Both the position numbers and the translations under genes were made by a program. The notes under the pieces were generated by a model that was not told the DNA's origin, ran no database searches, and was given only the letters and a program-made list of their open reading frames with translations. A stretch of 64,000 bases of DNA from Papiliotrema nemorosa (Eukaryota > Basidiomycota > Tremellomycetes > Tremellales > Rhynchogastremaceae): assembly GCA_032158125.1 (NCBI GenBank), contig JASKOT010000009.1, positions 1 through 64,000 on the forward strand, given 5' to 3'. Shown here piece after piece: positions 34,542 to 44,456 of the stretch (the stretch's first letter is position 1; each line of letters begins with the position of its first letter).

Positions 34542-34889
34542 AGGGTTCACTGCTCCCGAGAGGCTTCCCCATTGTCATGACCTTCTCGACCCCTCGCTGT
34601 CTCATGCCCATCATCCCGTCTGATCTCGCATCTCGCTTTCGTCAAGATACTCGGTCTCTCCCAGAGCCACCTTCGGTTTCGTGGGACAAGACATGCATGA
34701 CAACACCCAGCCTTGTGCTGCTTGTGGGCGGACTTGTCGGATCGGGAAGATGCCGAATTCCGCAATGATTCGGCATGTATCAGTGTATCCTCAGATGGTG
34801 TTGTGAAATGCCTATATCAATTGCATCAAAGCAAGACAGGCTTCCAGTGCATTTCACAGCCCATCTCCCCGGTCTGTAAGCTTGACACC
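34542..34889. other. Promoter region of flavocytochrome b2
   Basis: About 350 bp between plus-strand genes. It holds the inverted repeat at 34750-34776. No gene was recognised. Confidence 0.5.
34750..34776. promoter_or_regulatory. 9-bp perfect inverted repeat upstream of CYB2
   Basis: ATGCCGAAT at 34750-34758 and its reverse complement ATTCGGCAT at 34768-34776 flank nine bases. The arms contain CCG and CGG triplets, so a dimeric zinc-cluster regulator is a plausible binder. It lies 114-140 bp before the CYB2 start codon. Function is inferred. Confidence 0.45.
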
Positions 34890-37197
34890 ATGTCTAGGAT
34901 CAGCTGGACTCGGAGGTGTTATCGGGCGATCACTTGTGGAGACAGGGTCGCAATCAGCCAACAGGCGACGACCGGTTTCAAACGACACCTTCAGTCATTG
35001 TCCTCCCATCCATCGTCCACAGCTAGACGCAAGGCCGTCATCATTGCTCTAGGAGTCGTGACTGCAGTATGTCTCGACCATCAAATGGAAAGGTTCTTGC
35101 TCATCAATCAGGTCTCGATTGACGCTTATCGCCGTTGCCGTGATTCGCTCCTGCTCGACTCGCAACAAACAGGGCCGTCTGTTACCAAACGGAAGAGGTT
35201 GAGAGAGATCAAGCACGACGAGTTGGAGAAGCATAATACAGCAGACAGTCTATGGGTCGCAGTGGATGGCATCGTGTGGGAGTGAGTTGCTGGCTTATCG
35301 ACCCAACAATTGTAAAGCTCACGACATAGCGTTACTGATTTCCTCCCTGATCATGTGAGGCGACCATTGCTTCAGCTATCTCTTCGGATCGACGTATCTG
35401 ATACCTAGCCTGGAGGACGGGAGATACTTTTAGCCCACGCTGGTCAGGATGTCACTCAGTGCGTGGGCTTCCTTTGGGCTTGTGATGGTGCTAAAACCCT
35501 AGAGTATTCAAGGGCATACATCCGGCTGGTACGATCGACCGAGCACTGAGCAGTAACAATCTCGTAGGATCTCTTGATTGTGAGTCGTGATCTGATGGCT
35601 CATCCCGAGCTGATGATTGTAGCCAGTGGAAGCGATGGGATCTCCCAGTCTCCCGAGACTGAGCGCATAAACCAAGCCAGAGCCAATCTGCCTCCCATCG
35701 ACTCAATATTCGTCATCAATGACTTTGAGGTGCGCAGCCATGCTCCCCCAAAGATAGCTCACCTTGCTGATTCTCAGGCAGTAGCAAAAGACCTATGCCC
35801 AGACGCAGCATGGGACTACTATTCTGCTGCTGCAGAGACTTACTCCGGTGAGGGTCCCTTCATCTTCAAACCTTATCACCTGTTGAACTTCAGCATACAA
35901 GGGGAACTTCAATGCGTACGAGAGGGTGTTCTTTCGACCCCGAGTCATGCGGGATGTCAGAGAGGTCGATACATCGACCGATATCCTCGGTAGCGCCAGC
36001 ACAGTCCCATTCTACGTTGCACCTACCGCCAGGAATGGTCTAGCCCAAGAACTCGTAAGGCTTACATGTGCTGCAGAAGATGGAAGAGCTGATATCGATA
36101 GGGCGAGATTGCTGTTACTCGAGGTGCCGGAACGACCGGGGCATTGCAGATACTGTCACATGTCGCTTCTAGGGGTTTGGACGAGGTCATGGCAGAGCGC
36201 AAGGAGGGTCAAGAAGTCGGATGGCAGCTATATATGAAGCCTGATCGGTACGTTTTTCTCTTCTCTTCATGGCTGAGACATTCTGACCTGACAGGGTAAC
36301 AGCAGAGAAGGAGATTCGTCGAGCGGTAGAATTGGGTGTCCAGTCAATCTGGATAACGGCGGACATGGCTGTGGTGAGTGCGACTTCAGAGCCGACTGAG
36401 GCTCACACTGACTTTCTCTACAGCCTCCCAAGCAGACTGAACATCAGCGTAACACCTGGCGAAGAAATCCAGTATGTTGCCGGGTCCGCCTTGATAAAAA
36501 TGCTGATCATCAGGTGCTATCAAAGCAGCCTGTACAGACCACAGGACCGGCTGCCAAGCTCTCGAAGTATGTGTAACCTTGCCTGTACCTGGATGCGAGC
36601 TTACCTATGCAGCCGCCACGACTCTGGATTAGTATGGGAGGACATTGCTTGGGTCAAGTCACTGGCGCCGGACACGCCACTTGTCATCAAAGGGATCGGG
36701 GCTTGGGAGGTAAGCGAGCTGGTCCCTTCCAATGAATTGATTCTGAGTAGTAGGACGTTGCATTGGCACAGCAATACGGTGCTGACGCCGTCGTCCTATC
36801 AAATCACGGTGGTCGAGCTCTGGATTACGCTAATGCTCCACTTCGCACCCTTCGAGATATCAATGTTCACGCTCCCGAGTTGATCAAGAACGCCCAATTT
36901 CAAATCTTCGTAGATGGAGGTGTCCGGTCCGGTAACGACGTGATTAAAGCTCTTTGTTTGGGTGCCAACGCCGTCGGCCTCGGTAGACCATTCATCTACG
37001 CAGCAGCGGGATGGGGTCAACAAGGCGTGGAGAAGGCCATCTTGAGTATGTGATTTGCTGCTCCATCAGACAAGGCTTCCAAGCTTTTCGCTGACATTGC
37101 AGTATTGCGAGATGAGATTGAGAGGACCATGAGGCATTTGGGCGTGACAAGGCTGGACCAGCTATCTCCCGCCTACTTGGAGCTCTCCGACTTATAG
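34890..37197 (+). CDS. CYB2: Flavocytochrome b2 (L-lactate:cytochrome c oxidoreductase)
   Basis: The enzyme oxidises L-lactate to pyruvate in the mitochondrial intermembrane space and passes electrons to cytochrome c. It starts MSRISWTRRCYRAITCGDRV, an Arg-rich presequence followed by a hydrophobic stretch (AVIIALGVVTAVCL), the two-part targeting signal of this enzyme. A cytochrome b5 domain follows (HNTADSLWVAVDGIVWD, DFLPDHPGG with haem His after splicing), then the FMN domain: PFYVAPTARNGLA, GEIAVTRGAGTTGALQILSHVASRGL, GWQLYMKPDR, LVIKGI, VVLSNHGGRALDYANAP (base His and Arg) and FVDGGVRSGNDVIKAL. About ten introns must be removed; a 46-bp one restores AQEL-GEIAVTRG. The segment after WITADMA is unusual where VDAPVLGKRE is typical. 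Next to a sugar-acid aldolase, it may consume lactate formed from lactaldehyde. Confidence 0.85.
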
Positions 37198-37465
37198 ACC
37201 TTTTAGACCCCGGAGCGCAAGTGACTCAGCGCCGCATATACGAGTGTCTTGGGGCCCAATGTCGCGAGCTCAGGGCTGCACTAGGAAAGAGGATCACCGG
37301 TGGGACTTCATAACGGAGGGAACTGTGGCCCATGAGATGGCCGCAAGAACAGACTGCGGGTCAATGCAAAACGGCAGGAACCAAACAGTGCATGTAGTGA
37401 AATGCAAAATGGATACTATCGCATTGACATAAGTCTCGAAAGTCGAGGACTCCAAGACCACAAAC

Positions 37466-38389
37466 CTAGGTCCCCTTGGCAGCAGCCACAGTTGCCTTCA
37501 TGGCGTTCATTAACGCCCTAACGTCCGAGCCCAGTCCAATCAGCGGGAACCTCTTGCTCAGCTCCTTGGCGTGGTCTCCACCTCGTGCCAGTATTCCAAC
37601 GACCTTGCTATGCTTCTTACCCGCCTGGTAAACCGTCTCAATGGCATCCAGAAATTCTGGCTCGTCCCACCTGGCGGGCACATAGCCCAAGAGGGATAGT
37701 GCCAAATCGTTCGGTCCGATAAACAGGGCATCGACACCCGGTACAGCAGCGATAGCATCTGCGTTTTGAACAGCTTCTGGCGTTTCGATTTGAACAATGG
37801 TGAGGAGGGTTTCATTCGCGATTTTGACGTAGTCGGCGGTGGAAACACCCGAGGCCATGGCGGAGAAGGAAGAGCCTTGACCTCTAACGCCCATAGGAGG
37901 GAATTTGGACCATCTAACCACGTTTTGCGCATCGTTGACGGTGTTGACCATGGGGACCATGATACCGCTGTTTGGGTCAGTCGCTAGATGAAAAGAGGTA
38001 CTTACTGTGCACCGCAGTCCAACGCTCGCTTAATCAGTCCATAATCTCCAGCTCTTATCCTGACGATGGGTGAAACACCCTCAGAAGCGATGACATTGAC
38101 TGTATCGTGCATATCCCGATCATCGTGGTTTCCATGCTCCTGGTCGATGATAACGTACTGCGGTTAGCCCATTGCCTTTTTCACTCAGAGTCGCCGAACG
38201 ACTCACATCCCAGCCACAGGAGGCCACTATTCTAGCAGTCCATGACGAAGACAGCGAGGAGAAGCAGCCAAATTGAGGTTGACCAGCTTGCAGGCCGTTT
38301 CGCAGTCGATGTCGGGGCACAAGAACTGATTTGGTGGAGGAGTGGAGTTCACTTTGGGTTTGCGTGTCGCTGATAGCGATGGGGCTCAT
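37466..38389 (-). CDS. HpcH/HpaI-family aldolase (2-keto-3-deoxy acid aldolase)
   Basis: Family enzymes split 2-keto-3-deoxy acids to pyruvate and an aldehyde with a divalent metal. The product starts MSPIAISDTQTQSELHSS and keeps the motifs YVIIDQEHGNHDD (base His), VSPIVRIRAGDYG (Arg), GAQGIMVPMVNTV, VQIETPEAVQNADAIAAVPGVDALFIGPNDLALSL (metal Glu and Asp), ending KATVAAAKGT. At least two introns are present; the first joins CGWD to YVIIDQ. About 270 residues is normal. It is divergent from the adjacent Zn2Cys6 gene, sharing a 300-bp promoter with a perfect 16-bp palindrome, and convergent with flavocytochrome b2. Yeast L-rhamnose clusters use an aldolase of this family (LRA4) yielding pyruvate and L-lactaldehyde; that assignment here is inference. 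Confidence 0.85.
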
Positions 38390-38690
38390 CTTGGATTATT
38401 CTATCTGTGTATGCACTTGATCTGCGATACAGTTGACGAGGGTACACATGCTTTAAGAATCAGCCCCGACATATATATGAAGAGTCGACATGTATGGCAT
38501 AGCGAAGGGGGATCATTCCGTCCCGCTGGAGTTTCCGCCGGCGGAAAAAGGGCACCACACGCCTATCGTTCCTTCGGAAATGCAAGATCTTGGGGGCCTA
38601 TATGGGGCAGCTTTCCGGAATCAGCGGAATCCCGTCCCGTCAAATTCCTATCCCCTGTACCTACACATCTTTTGCTCAAGCTCGTTCAGC
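38390..38690. other. Divergent promoter, aldolase and Zn2Cys6 regulator
   Basis: A 301-bp shared upstream region. It contains the 16-bp palindrome described separately and an ATATATATGAAG stretch near 38471, which could serve as a TATA element. Confidence 0.55.
38532..38547. promoter_or_regulatory. 16-bp perfect palindrome, candidate Zn2Cys6 operator
   Basis: TTTCCGCCGGCGGAAA is its own reverse complement. It contains CCG-N4-CGG half-sites, a common target geometry of fungal zinc-cluster dimers. It lies between the divergent starts of the aldolase and the regulator, so one protein bound there could control both. Confidence 0.5.
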
Positions 38691-41193
38691 ATGTCGGGGC
38701 TCAATGGCGGCCCTGGCCCGAGTATACCGGTAGTACCGGCCAAACGAAGTCGAGGGGCCAATCAGTCAGCTTGTGAGCCATGCAGATCCCGAAAACGCAA
38801 GGTGAGATGGGCCTTTCAAGATCTGTCTTCGGGAATGAGAGCAGGACTGACACCGCCAACAGTGCACCGGCGAGCGACCCACATGCTCTGCGTGTGCAGC
38901 TTCGAATAAGCGCTGCTCATACACCAGTTCATCCTCTGCGGACGGTGCCGTCGATGCGAGCTCACACCGTAGTGGGTCTGTGCCCGTCCATCCTTCTGCC
39001 TTTGCACGAGTGAGCGGAACGCCCGGGTCAAGCACTATGCCTGGACAAGAGAGCGCTCAGATCATATCCTCCTCTCCCACACAAGCACGACACTCGCTTC
39101 CCATCAATAATTCTCGATCTAGCATACAGCCGCAAGAGTCACCATCCTCCGAATACCAAGCTCGCAACGTGCCCGCCGCTGAACTGGACAACCCTTCGCC
39201 GCGATACGAAGCGATTCTCACGACATACCCCAAGCCACATGACCGACCACTTCCATCAAACGATCAGGCGCTCTTCCACCTCCCTACCGATCTGGAGGTT
39301 GGGTCACTCTTGGAACAGAACTCGGCCCTCAAAGCTCCGCTGTCCAACACAGCCTCCCTGGTCATCATCGACAAATCGATTTTGCCTTCTCCGCCCGATA
39401 TAGAAGATCTCTATCATCACTTTCAGTTCCACACATCGGCTGCATATCCTATCTTCCATTTGCCGACCTTCCGACAATGGCTAGAAGACGTTTGCTTTGA
39501 TGCAAAAGCCACTGAAGCTGAGATCGTTTGCGCGGTGCTTCGTAGGTTGCTTCACAGCAGGCATTCACTAATTGCAAAGTTGTCTTGGCCGTATCTGCCA
39601 CGTCGCTTCCCCATCGATCGCCAAAAGAGTATCTGAAACTTCGAGCAGCCAGTATGTCTCTTTGCTCTCTTTGGTCCCATCACATGATTGCTAGGCTGAC
39701 CCGCCCTAGGCCTATGGGAATACGGTCAAAAAGTGGGTGGTGATCCTCCATTGGTTGACGCCATAGTTCCTCCCGCCTGTTTTCCTTCCGCCCATAGACG
39801 ATCGAAGAGGGCTCATTCGAGTCCAAGTCATGCTAATCCGGCTACAATACGTTCTTCACAATCCCAATTCTGGCAGTACGTGAACAGCTGTCCCTTAATT
39901 GTCTCGTTTGATACTGACTGATTGAGATGTTTGGGGTCTATCTGGAGCTGCTGTTCGAGCTTCAGTGGATCTTGGGCTACACCACGAGGGACGCCTCCCG
40001 TCTAGCGGAAGGTCTGCAGTGGAAGAGGATGTCCGGCGGCGTGTCTTCTGGATGTGAGGCATAAATCAGCTCTTATGGGGCTACACGCTGATTCCACAGC
40101 TCATACAGCTGTGATCGAGAGCTGGGCATGGCGTTAGGGCGTCCACCTGCTATACAGGATGAGTGGGTCACTGCAAAGGTATGCAAATGGGTTTCCGTAA
40201 CTTCCATTCTTTTCTAAGACTGCAGTTCCCGTCGGACCGAGACGATACTTGCATTACCGCCGAAGGGATTTCGATCGGAGCGCCGTCTCCATACAAGCTC
40301 ACTGCTCTCCATCTCTTCCGTATTCGCCGGCTTCAATCAAAAATAATACACGCTCTCTACGCATCTGGCCAAACGCAACATCCGGGTCCAGAATGGTTCA
40401 ATCAAATACAGGACGCGATAGAAGCATGGGGTCGGGAGCGACCCGAGGGAAGGGGCTTCTGCTCCGACGAATGGCTCAGTCTGTGTTACCACCAAACCAC
40501 AACTCTCCTCCATCGGCCCTCGCCCGGAAACCCCTCACCAACTCGGGAGTCACTGACTAAAGCTCTCCAAGGGAGCAACGCAGCAATGAGGTTGTACAAA
40601 GAATCGTACAGGAAAGGGAGGATGGACTTTGGATGGCTATCGATGTATCATCTGTTCATCAGCGGAGTCACCTACCTCAATTCACTATGGCAGGCATACA
40701 GAAACGGATGGAGATTGGTGCCATCGTACGTGGACGCACTGCTGGATATGCAGGTGTGCACAAGTGTGATGGAAGGTCTTGCTGGTACGTCAGCGACTAC
40801 GATGGCTGTGCTTCCATTGACGAAGCAGCCTTGACCCCGGGAGCGATATCCATCAGGAACACCTGGGAGATTGTGTCTGAAAAGATGATACGTCAGCTTT
40901 CCGCCAATGCCCGATGGGACCCGCTCTCGCGCCCCGGTTCGCCTGCCCCACAGCCAGCCAATCAAGGGGAGCTTTTCGATATAAACTCGATAGCCTTTCC
41001 AGCACAGACGAACAATGATATTTCCAACAGCGTGTTTAGCAACAACGGCAACGAGTTCTCGGCGTTTGCAGAGAATCCATTCGATCCGTTCTTTTTACAG
41101 CCTCTGGGAGAGATGTCAAATGAAGACTGGACTCGGGCCATTGCAGCCGTGTTCGAGCCTGCTCCGAATCAAGTTGATCTCCCTTTTCAGTAG
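38691..41193 (+). CDS. Zn2Cys6 fungal transcription factor next to the aldolase
   Basis: The protein starts MSGLNGGPGPSIPVVPAKRS. Splicing out a 66-bp intron gives the full zinc cluster CEPCRSRKRKC, then PTCSACAASNKRCSYT. A Ser/Pro-rich linker leads to the fungal transcription factor homology region (EDLYHHFQFHTSAAYPIFHLPTFRQWLEDV, GRPPAIQDEW). After several introns the middle has LCYHQTTTLLHRPSPGNPSP. The C-terminus is acidic and aromatic (FAENPFDPFFLQPLGEMSNEDWTRAI), like an activation domain, ending NQVDLPFQ. It should be nuclear. It shares a promoter with the aldolase and is flanked by lactonase, dehydrogenase and transporter genes, so it is the prime candidate regulator of this catabolic block. 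Confidence 0.85.
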
Positions 41194-41288
41194 CCTATGC
41201 ATGACTTTACTGCATGAGACATGTTTACTCCGCCGCTCCAATAGTTTGCTCTCGTGCCGAAGACTTACCGACTCAGATCCGCCAAGTC

Positions 41289-42522
41289 TCATCTGGCAGA
41301 AGGTCGAAGCGGAGTCGCTCCCTCGCAATGCCAGTCGATGTAGCCGATCTTACCCACTGTGCTGCAAGTGAAGTACAATCTCTTACGATCATGAGGCTGA
41401 CTCCCAAAGATGCAGTTGGTCACACTTGTACCACTGCCCTCCGGTGGAACGATGCGCGCCAGAGGAACGCCATGACGATCCACTACGAAGATGGAAATGA
41501 GCGAGGGGTGGCATATGAACAGGTTGCCCTCCACATCAACGGTCAGACCATCCGGACCTGCGATACCGAACGAGGAGACTGATAAGTCAGTCGACTCGTC
41601 TGTAAGCTGTGAGAGATAAAGCCGACAAGTTGAGGAAACAGCTTGTCCGACAAGTACTCACAGAATCTGCCGGCCTTTGTCGTCGTACCGTCCTTGTTCA
41701 ACGGGCAACGCCATACACTGTTCTCCCTCGTCATCGCGACGTATAAGACCTGAGGAAGGATAAGCATGATGCTTGGACACGTGAAGACTCGATCGAACAT
41801 GCCTTCTCATCCGGGGACAAGACCAGACCATTGGGGCTGACACCATTGGACAGGATAGTATCGAGCCTTCCTTGAGGGGAAAGCCGATATACCAACCCTG
41901 TCTGATCTGTCATTCCTGTTTGGCCCTGATCGGTGAAATCTGTAACCCTTAGCCCCTGATCTGAACACTTGACTTCTCATACGTACATATATCGCCGTTT
42001 GAAGCCTCGATGATATCGTTAGGACCTTTGAAGCGTTCCATGTTACGTCGCGTCAAATGGGGTTTTATCTCGCCGGTATGAGGATCACATTTCAGCTGAA
42101 GTGACATTAGCTTTGTCGGCACTCTCCTACTTGTATCACTCACTATTCCATTCTTGTAGTCCGCGACTATCAGTTGTCCATCATGACTCAATGCCAAGCC
42201 GTTCGGCTCCCCGTCATAATCCACCAAAAGTGACCAGGTCTGTTCCGCGAATGAAAACCTCAGAATCCGACCTTGTCCGACATCCACCACGAACAGGTTC
42301 CCCTGAGTATCCGTTGTCGGTCCCTCCAGAAAGATGGGAGGAGCAATGCCAGAACCTGAGAGTGGTGGTTAGCGGGCTGAGAGTGAAGTCTCTAGTTGGA
42401 GAGCGGGAAGGTGTCATCTTACCTGGAAGCCAATCAGTAGTCTTGCTTGACCACAAATCGCTGGGAACTGGAGGAAGGAAGCTGGCTGTTATGACTGGAG
42501 GGACAGGATAGAATGCAGCCAT
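41289..42522 (-). CDS. SMP-30/gluconolactonase-family lactonase
   Basis: Members are six-bladed beta-propeller, metal-dependent hydrolases opening sugar lactones or related esters. The product begins MAAFYPVPPVITASF. Motifs include FLEGPTTDTQGNLFVVDVGQGRILRF (metal Glu of the EGP motif), DYDGEPNGLALSHDGQLIVADY, RFKGPNDIIEASNGDIYFTDQ (metal Asn), VSPNGLVLSPDEKA (NG/DE) and AGPDGLTVDVEGNLFI (metal Asp). Several short introns interrupt it. The C-terminus ends CEGATPLRPSAR. The key metal residues E, N and D are all visible. Facing away from the regulator, beside a D-2-hydroxyacid dehydrogenase and an aldolase, it most likely hydrolyses an aldonolactone in a non-phosphorylative sugar pathway. Confidence 0.8.
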
Positions 42523-42756
42523 CTTGAATTGCTATCGGTCGAGAATGAGCATGGAAAGAATCAAGCCGAGTGACAAAGGCTTCGTCGAATGCACTGTAGA
42601 TGAGTAACTTTCACCTCACGGAACGGAGCGCGATGGCGGAGTACTCCCGAGCTTGCTTTTAGCAGCATGTCTGCATTCACGTCGAGAGGAGTCGGTATAC
42701 TCTGATATTGTACATGGATATCAAGCTACAAGCTCAAAGGATACTATGGTTCATCG

Positions 42757-43917
42757 CTAGACGCAGTTCCTAACATCGCCTTTGAAGGCGTTCACCAGGT
42801 TTTCAACCATGGCCAAACAAGTCGCTTCTTGCACCTCTTCTGTAGCTGCTCCGATGTGTGGTCTGACAGTCAGCCAGGTCCAACTGACCAAGTCGTATCT
42901 TACAGCAGAATGACACGATCACTATCACACAGACCTTTATGCTTGGCCAGACTAGGCGGCTCGTCGGCCACTGCGTCCAATCCCGCAGCAAAGATCTCGC
43001 CGGCATCCAAAGCTTCCAGAAGATCCAATTCGTTAATGATCCCTCCCCGAGCGGTGTTGACCAAGATGGCTGTGTTCTTCATGATCTTCAGCTGAGGGGC
43101 AGCGATCATGTCCGCTGTGGATGGAGTCAAAGGTACGTGTATTGTCACGATGTCGCTCTCCCCAAGCAAGTCGTCAAGGGATGAGACCAAAGTGACACGA
43201 GGCGACACTTGCTTCTTCCAACCATCTAGCGATTTCAGATATGGGTCGTATATGATTATATCACCGCCGAACGCTCCGTTGAACATCTTGGCGACCAACA
43301 GACCAATGTTTCCACCTCCTGATTTTCGTTAGCAGACTCGGAGATCCGCGACCTACCGATGACACCTAGAGTCTTGCCCAGCAAACCCTGGCCACGCCAG
43401 CCTACAGCCTTTGTGATCGCCTCGCCACGTCTAATACGATGATCGATGCTGGGGATTTGCCGAGCCAATCTACTGTAAGCTTCGCATGCCTTCCACTTTG
43501 TAGCGCAACATACGAGACGATGAGCCCAAACGCCAGTTCTGCAACGGCTTGAGCCTGAAATTTAGCTTGCGCCCAGCGGTGGTCTTATTCGACAGTACTC
43601 ACATTTACCCCGGGCGTGTTCATCACCGGTATGCCGTGCTTCTTGGCGGTAGCGACATCAATCTTGTCCACTCCAGTACCTTGCTTTGAGATGTATCTGA
43701 TGTTTCCCTGCGCCAGCTTTTCCACGTCTTCGGTTGTCACGTGGGATCCCACCACCAGCAGACCTTCAGCCTCTTCACGCCACGCGGGGTTTTCAGGATC
43801 ATCGTGCTCTACCAGGTCGAAGTGCTTGTGAGCCAGAGCTAGAGCTTGAGATCGCAGGGGGTTCAGAGCAAAGACTCGAGGTCGGTGAGAACCGTTTTCT
43901 CTGGGTTGGATTGTCAT
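42757..43917 (-). CDS. D-isomer-specific 2-hydroxyacid dehydrogenase
   Basis: The enzyme uses NAD(P)H to interconvert 2-oxo acids and D-2-hydroxy acids. It starts MTIQPRENGSHRPRVFALNP. The substrate-binding half has NIRYISKQGTGVDKIDVATAKKHGIPVMNTPGVN; the cofactor half has LLGKTLGVIG-GGNIGLLVA, a YDPYL acidic end, and HVPLTPSTADMI, NTARGGIINELDLLEAL (catalytic Arg), AVADEPPS (Glu) and, in the last exon, RPHIGAATEE (His). It ends AFKGDVRNCV. The Arg-Glu-His triad is complete. It resembles phosphoglycerate/glyoxylate reductase-type enzymes; substrate is unknown. In this block it could reduce a 2-oxo acid or hydroxypyruvate-like product of the aldolase. It diverges from the anion transporter at 44.5 kb. 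Confidence 0.85.
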
Positions 43918-44066
43918 CGTAATTGGATGAAGTGTAATTCAGGTGAAAGATTAGTTAAGTTAATGTCACAACAGGTCTTCTAGTCGTCTCGACATCGTCG
44001 TCTTTCACATATAGCTTTCCTTTCCAACTTCATAGCGCGTTCGCCTCAGGAGTGTCACGAGGAACT

Positions 44067-44298
44067 CGGAGCGGGGGCTACCATGAAAGAGGAATTGATG
44101 GGAGGAATCCTCTATCCGTACCGAAGCGTTGCGTTGCGTTGCGACCTCGCCCCGCTCCGACAATCAATTCCGTCCCATACCCCCCTCTAATCCCTCCACG
44201 ACTATCCTGCCGCGATAGGCGAATGCCCAGAGAAGCTGGGTGTGCAGACCGGGGAATGAGAGGGTTGGAGCTGAGTGGCGTTGAGTATTTCCGCTCCG
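44067..44298. promoter_or_regulatory. Three copies of CGGAGCGG, candidate operators
   Basis: CGGAGCGG occurs at 44067-44074 and, as its complement CCGCTCCG, at 44152-44159 and 44291-44298. Two direct CGG triplets spaced by two bases are a known style of zinc-cluster target. Three copies of one 8-mer in 230 bp are not expected by chance. They may bind the regulator encoded at 38.7 kb. Confidence 0.5.
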
Positions 44299-44387
44299 AT
44301 GAGTTTTTCCCGCACACCCCATGGGATCCCCTCGGAAAATTGCTTACTCCCCTCTTGCATCTCATCCAACGGTACGAGTAGTGTACA

Positions 44388-44396
44388 TATATAAAG
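44388..44396 (+). promoter_or_regulatory. TATA box of the anion transporter
   Basis: TATATAAAG lies 61-69 bp upstream of the ATG at 44457. Confidence 0.6.
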
Positions 44397-44456
44397 GGTC
44401 GAGTTTGCAATGACTATGCCTCACCCAATTGTGCTAATCTCTCTGTGATTACCAGA

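Larger units (their letters stand above)
43918..44456. other. Divergent promoter, hydroxyacid dehydrogenase and anion transporter
   Basis: About 540 bp between two divergent start codons. It contains three CGGAGCGG elements, a GCGTTGCGTTGCGTTGCG microrepeat near 44126 and a TATA box at 44388-44396. Confidence 0.6.

Noticed and set aside
36040..36240. Apparent frame change in flavocytochrome b2
   Set aside because: A 46-bp intron ending ATCGATAG restores GEIAVTRGAGTTGA, matching the family, so the gene looks intact.
44120..44145. GCGTTGCGTTGCGTTGCG microrepeat
   Set aside because: A short three- to four-unit pentamer repeat; on its own it has no clear meaning.
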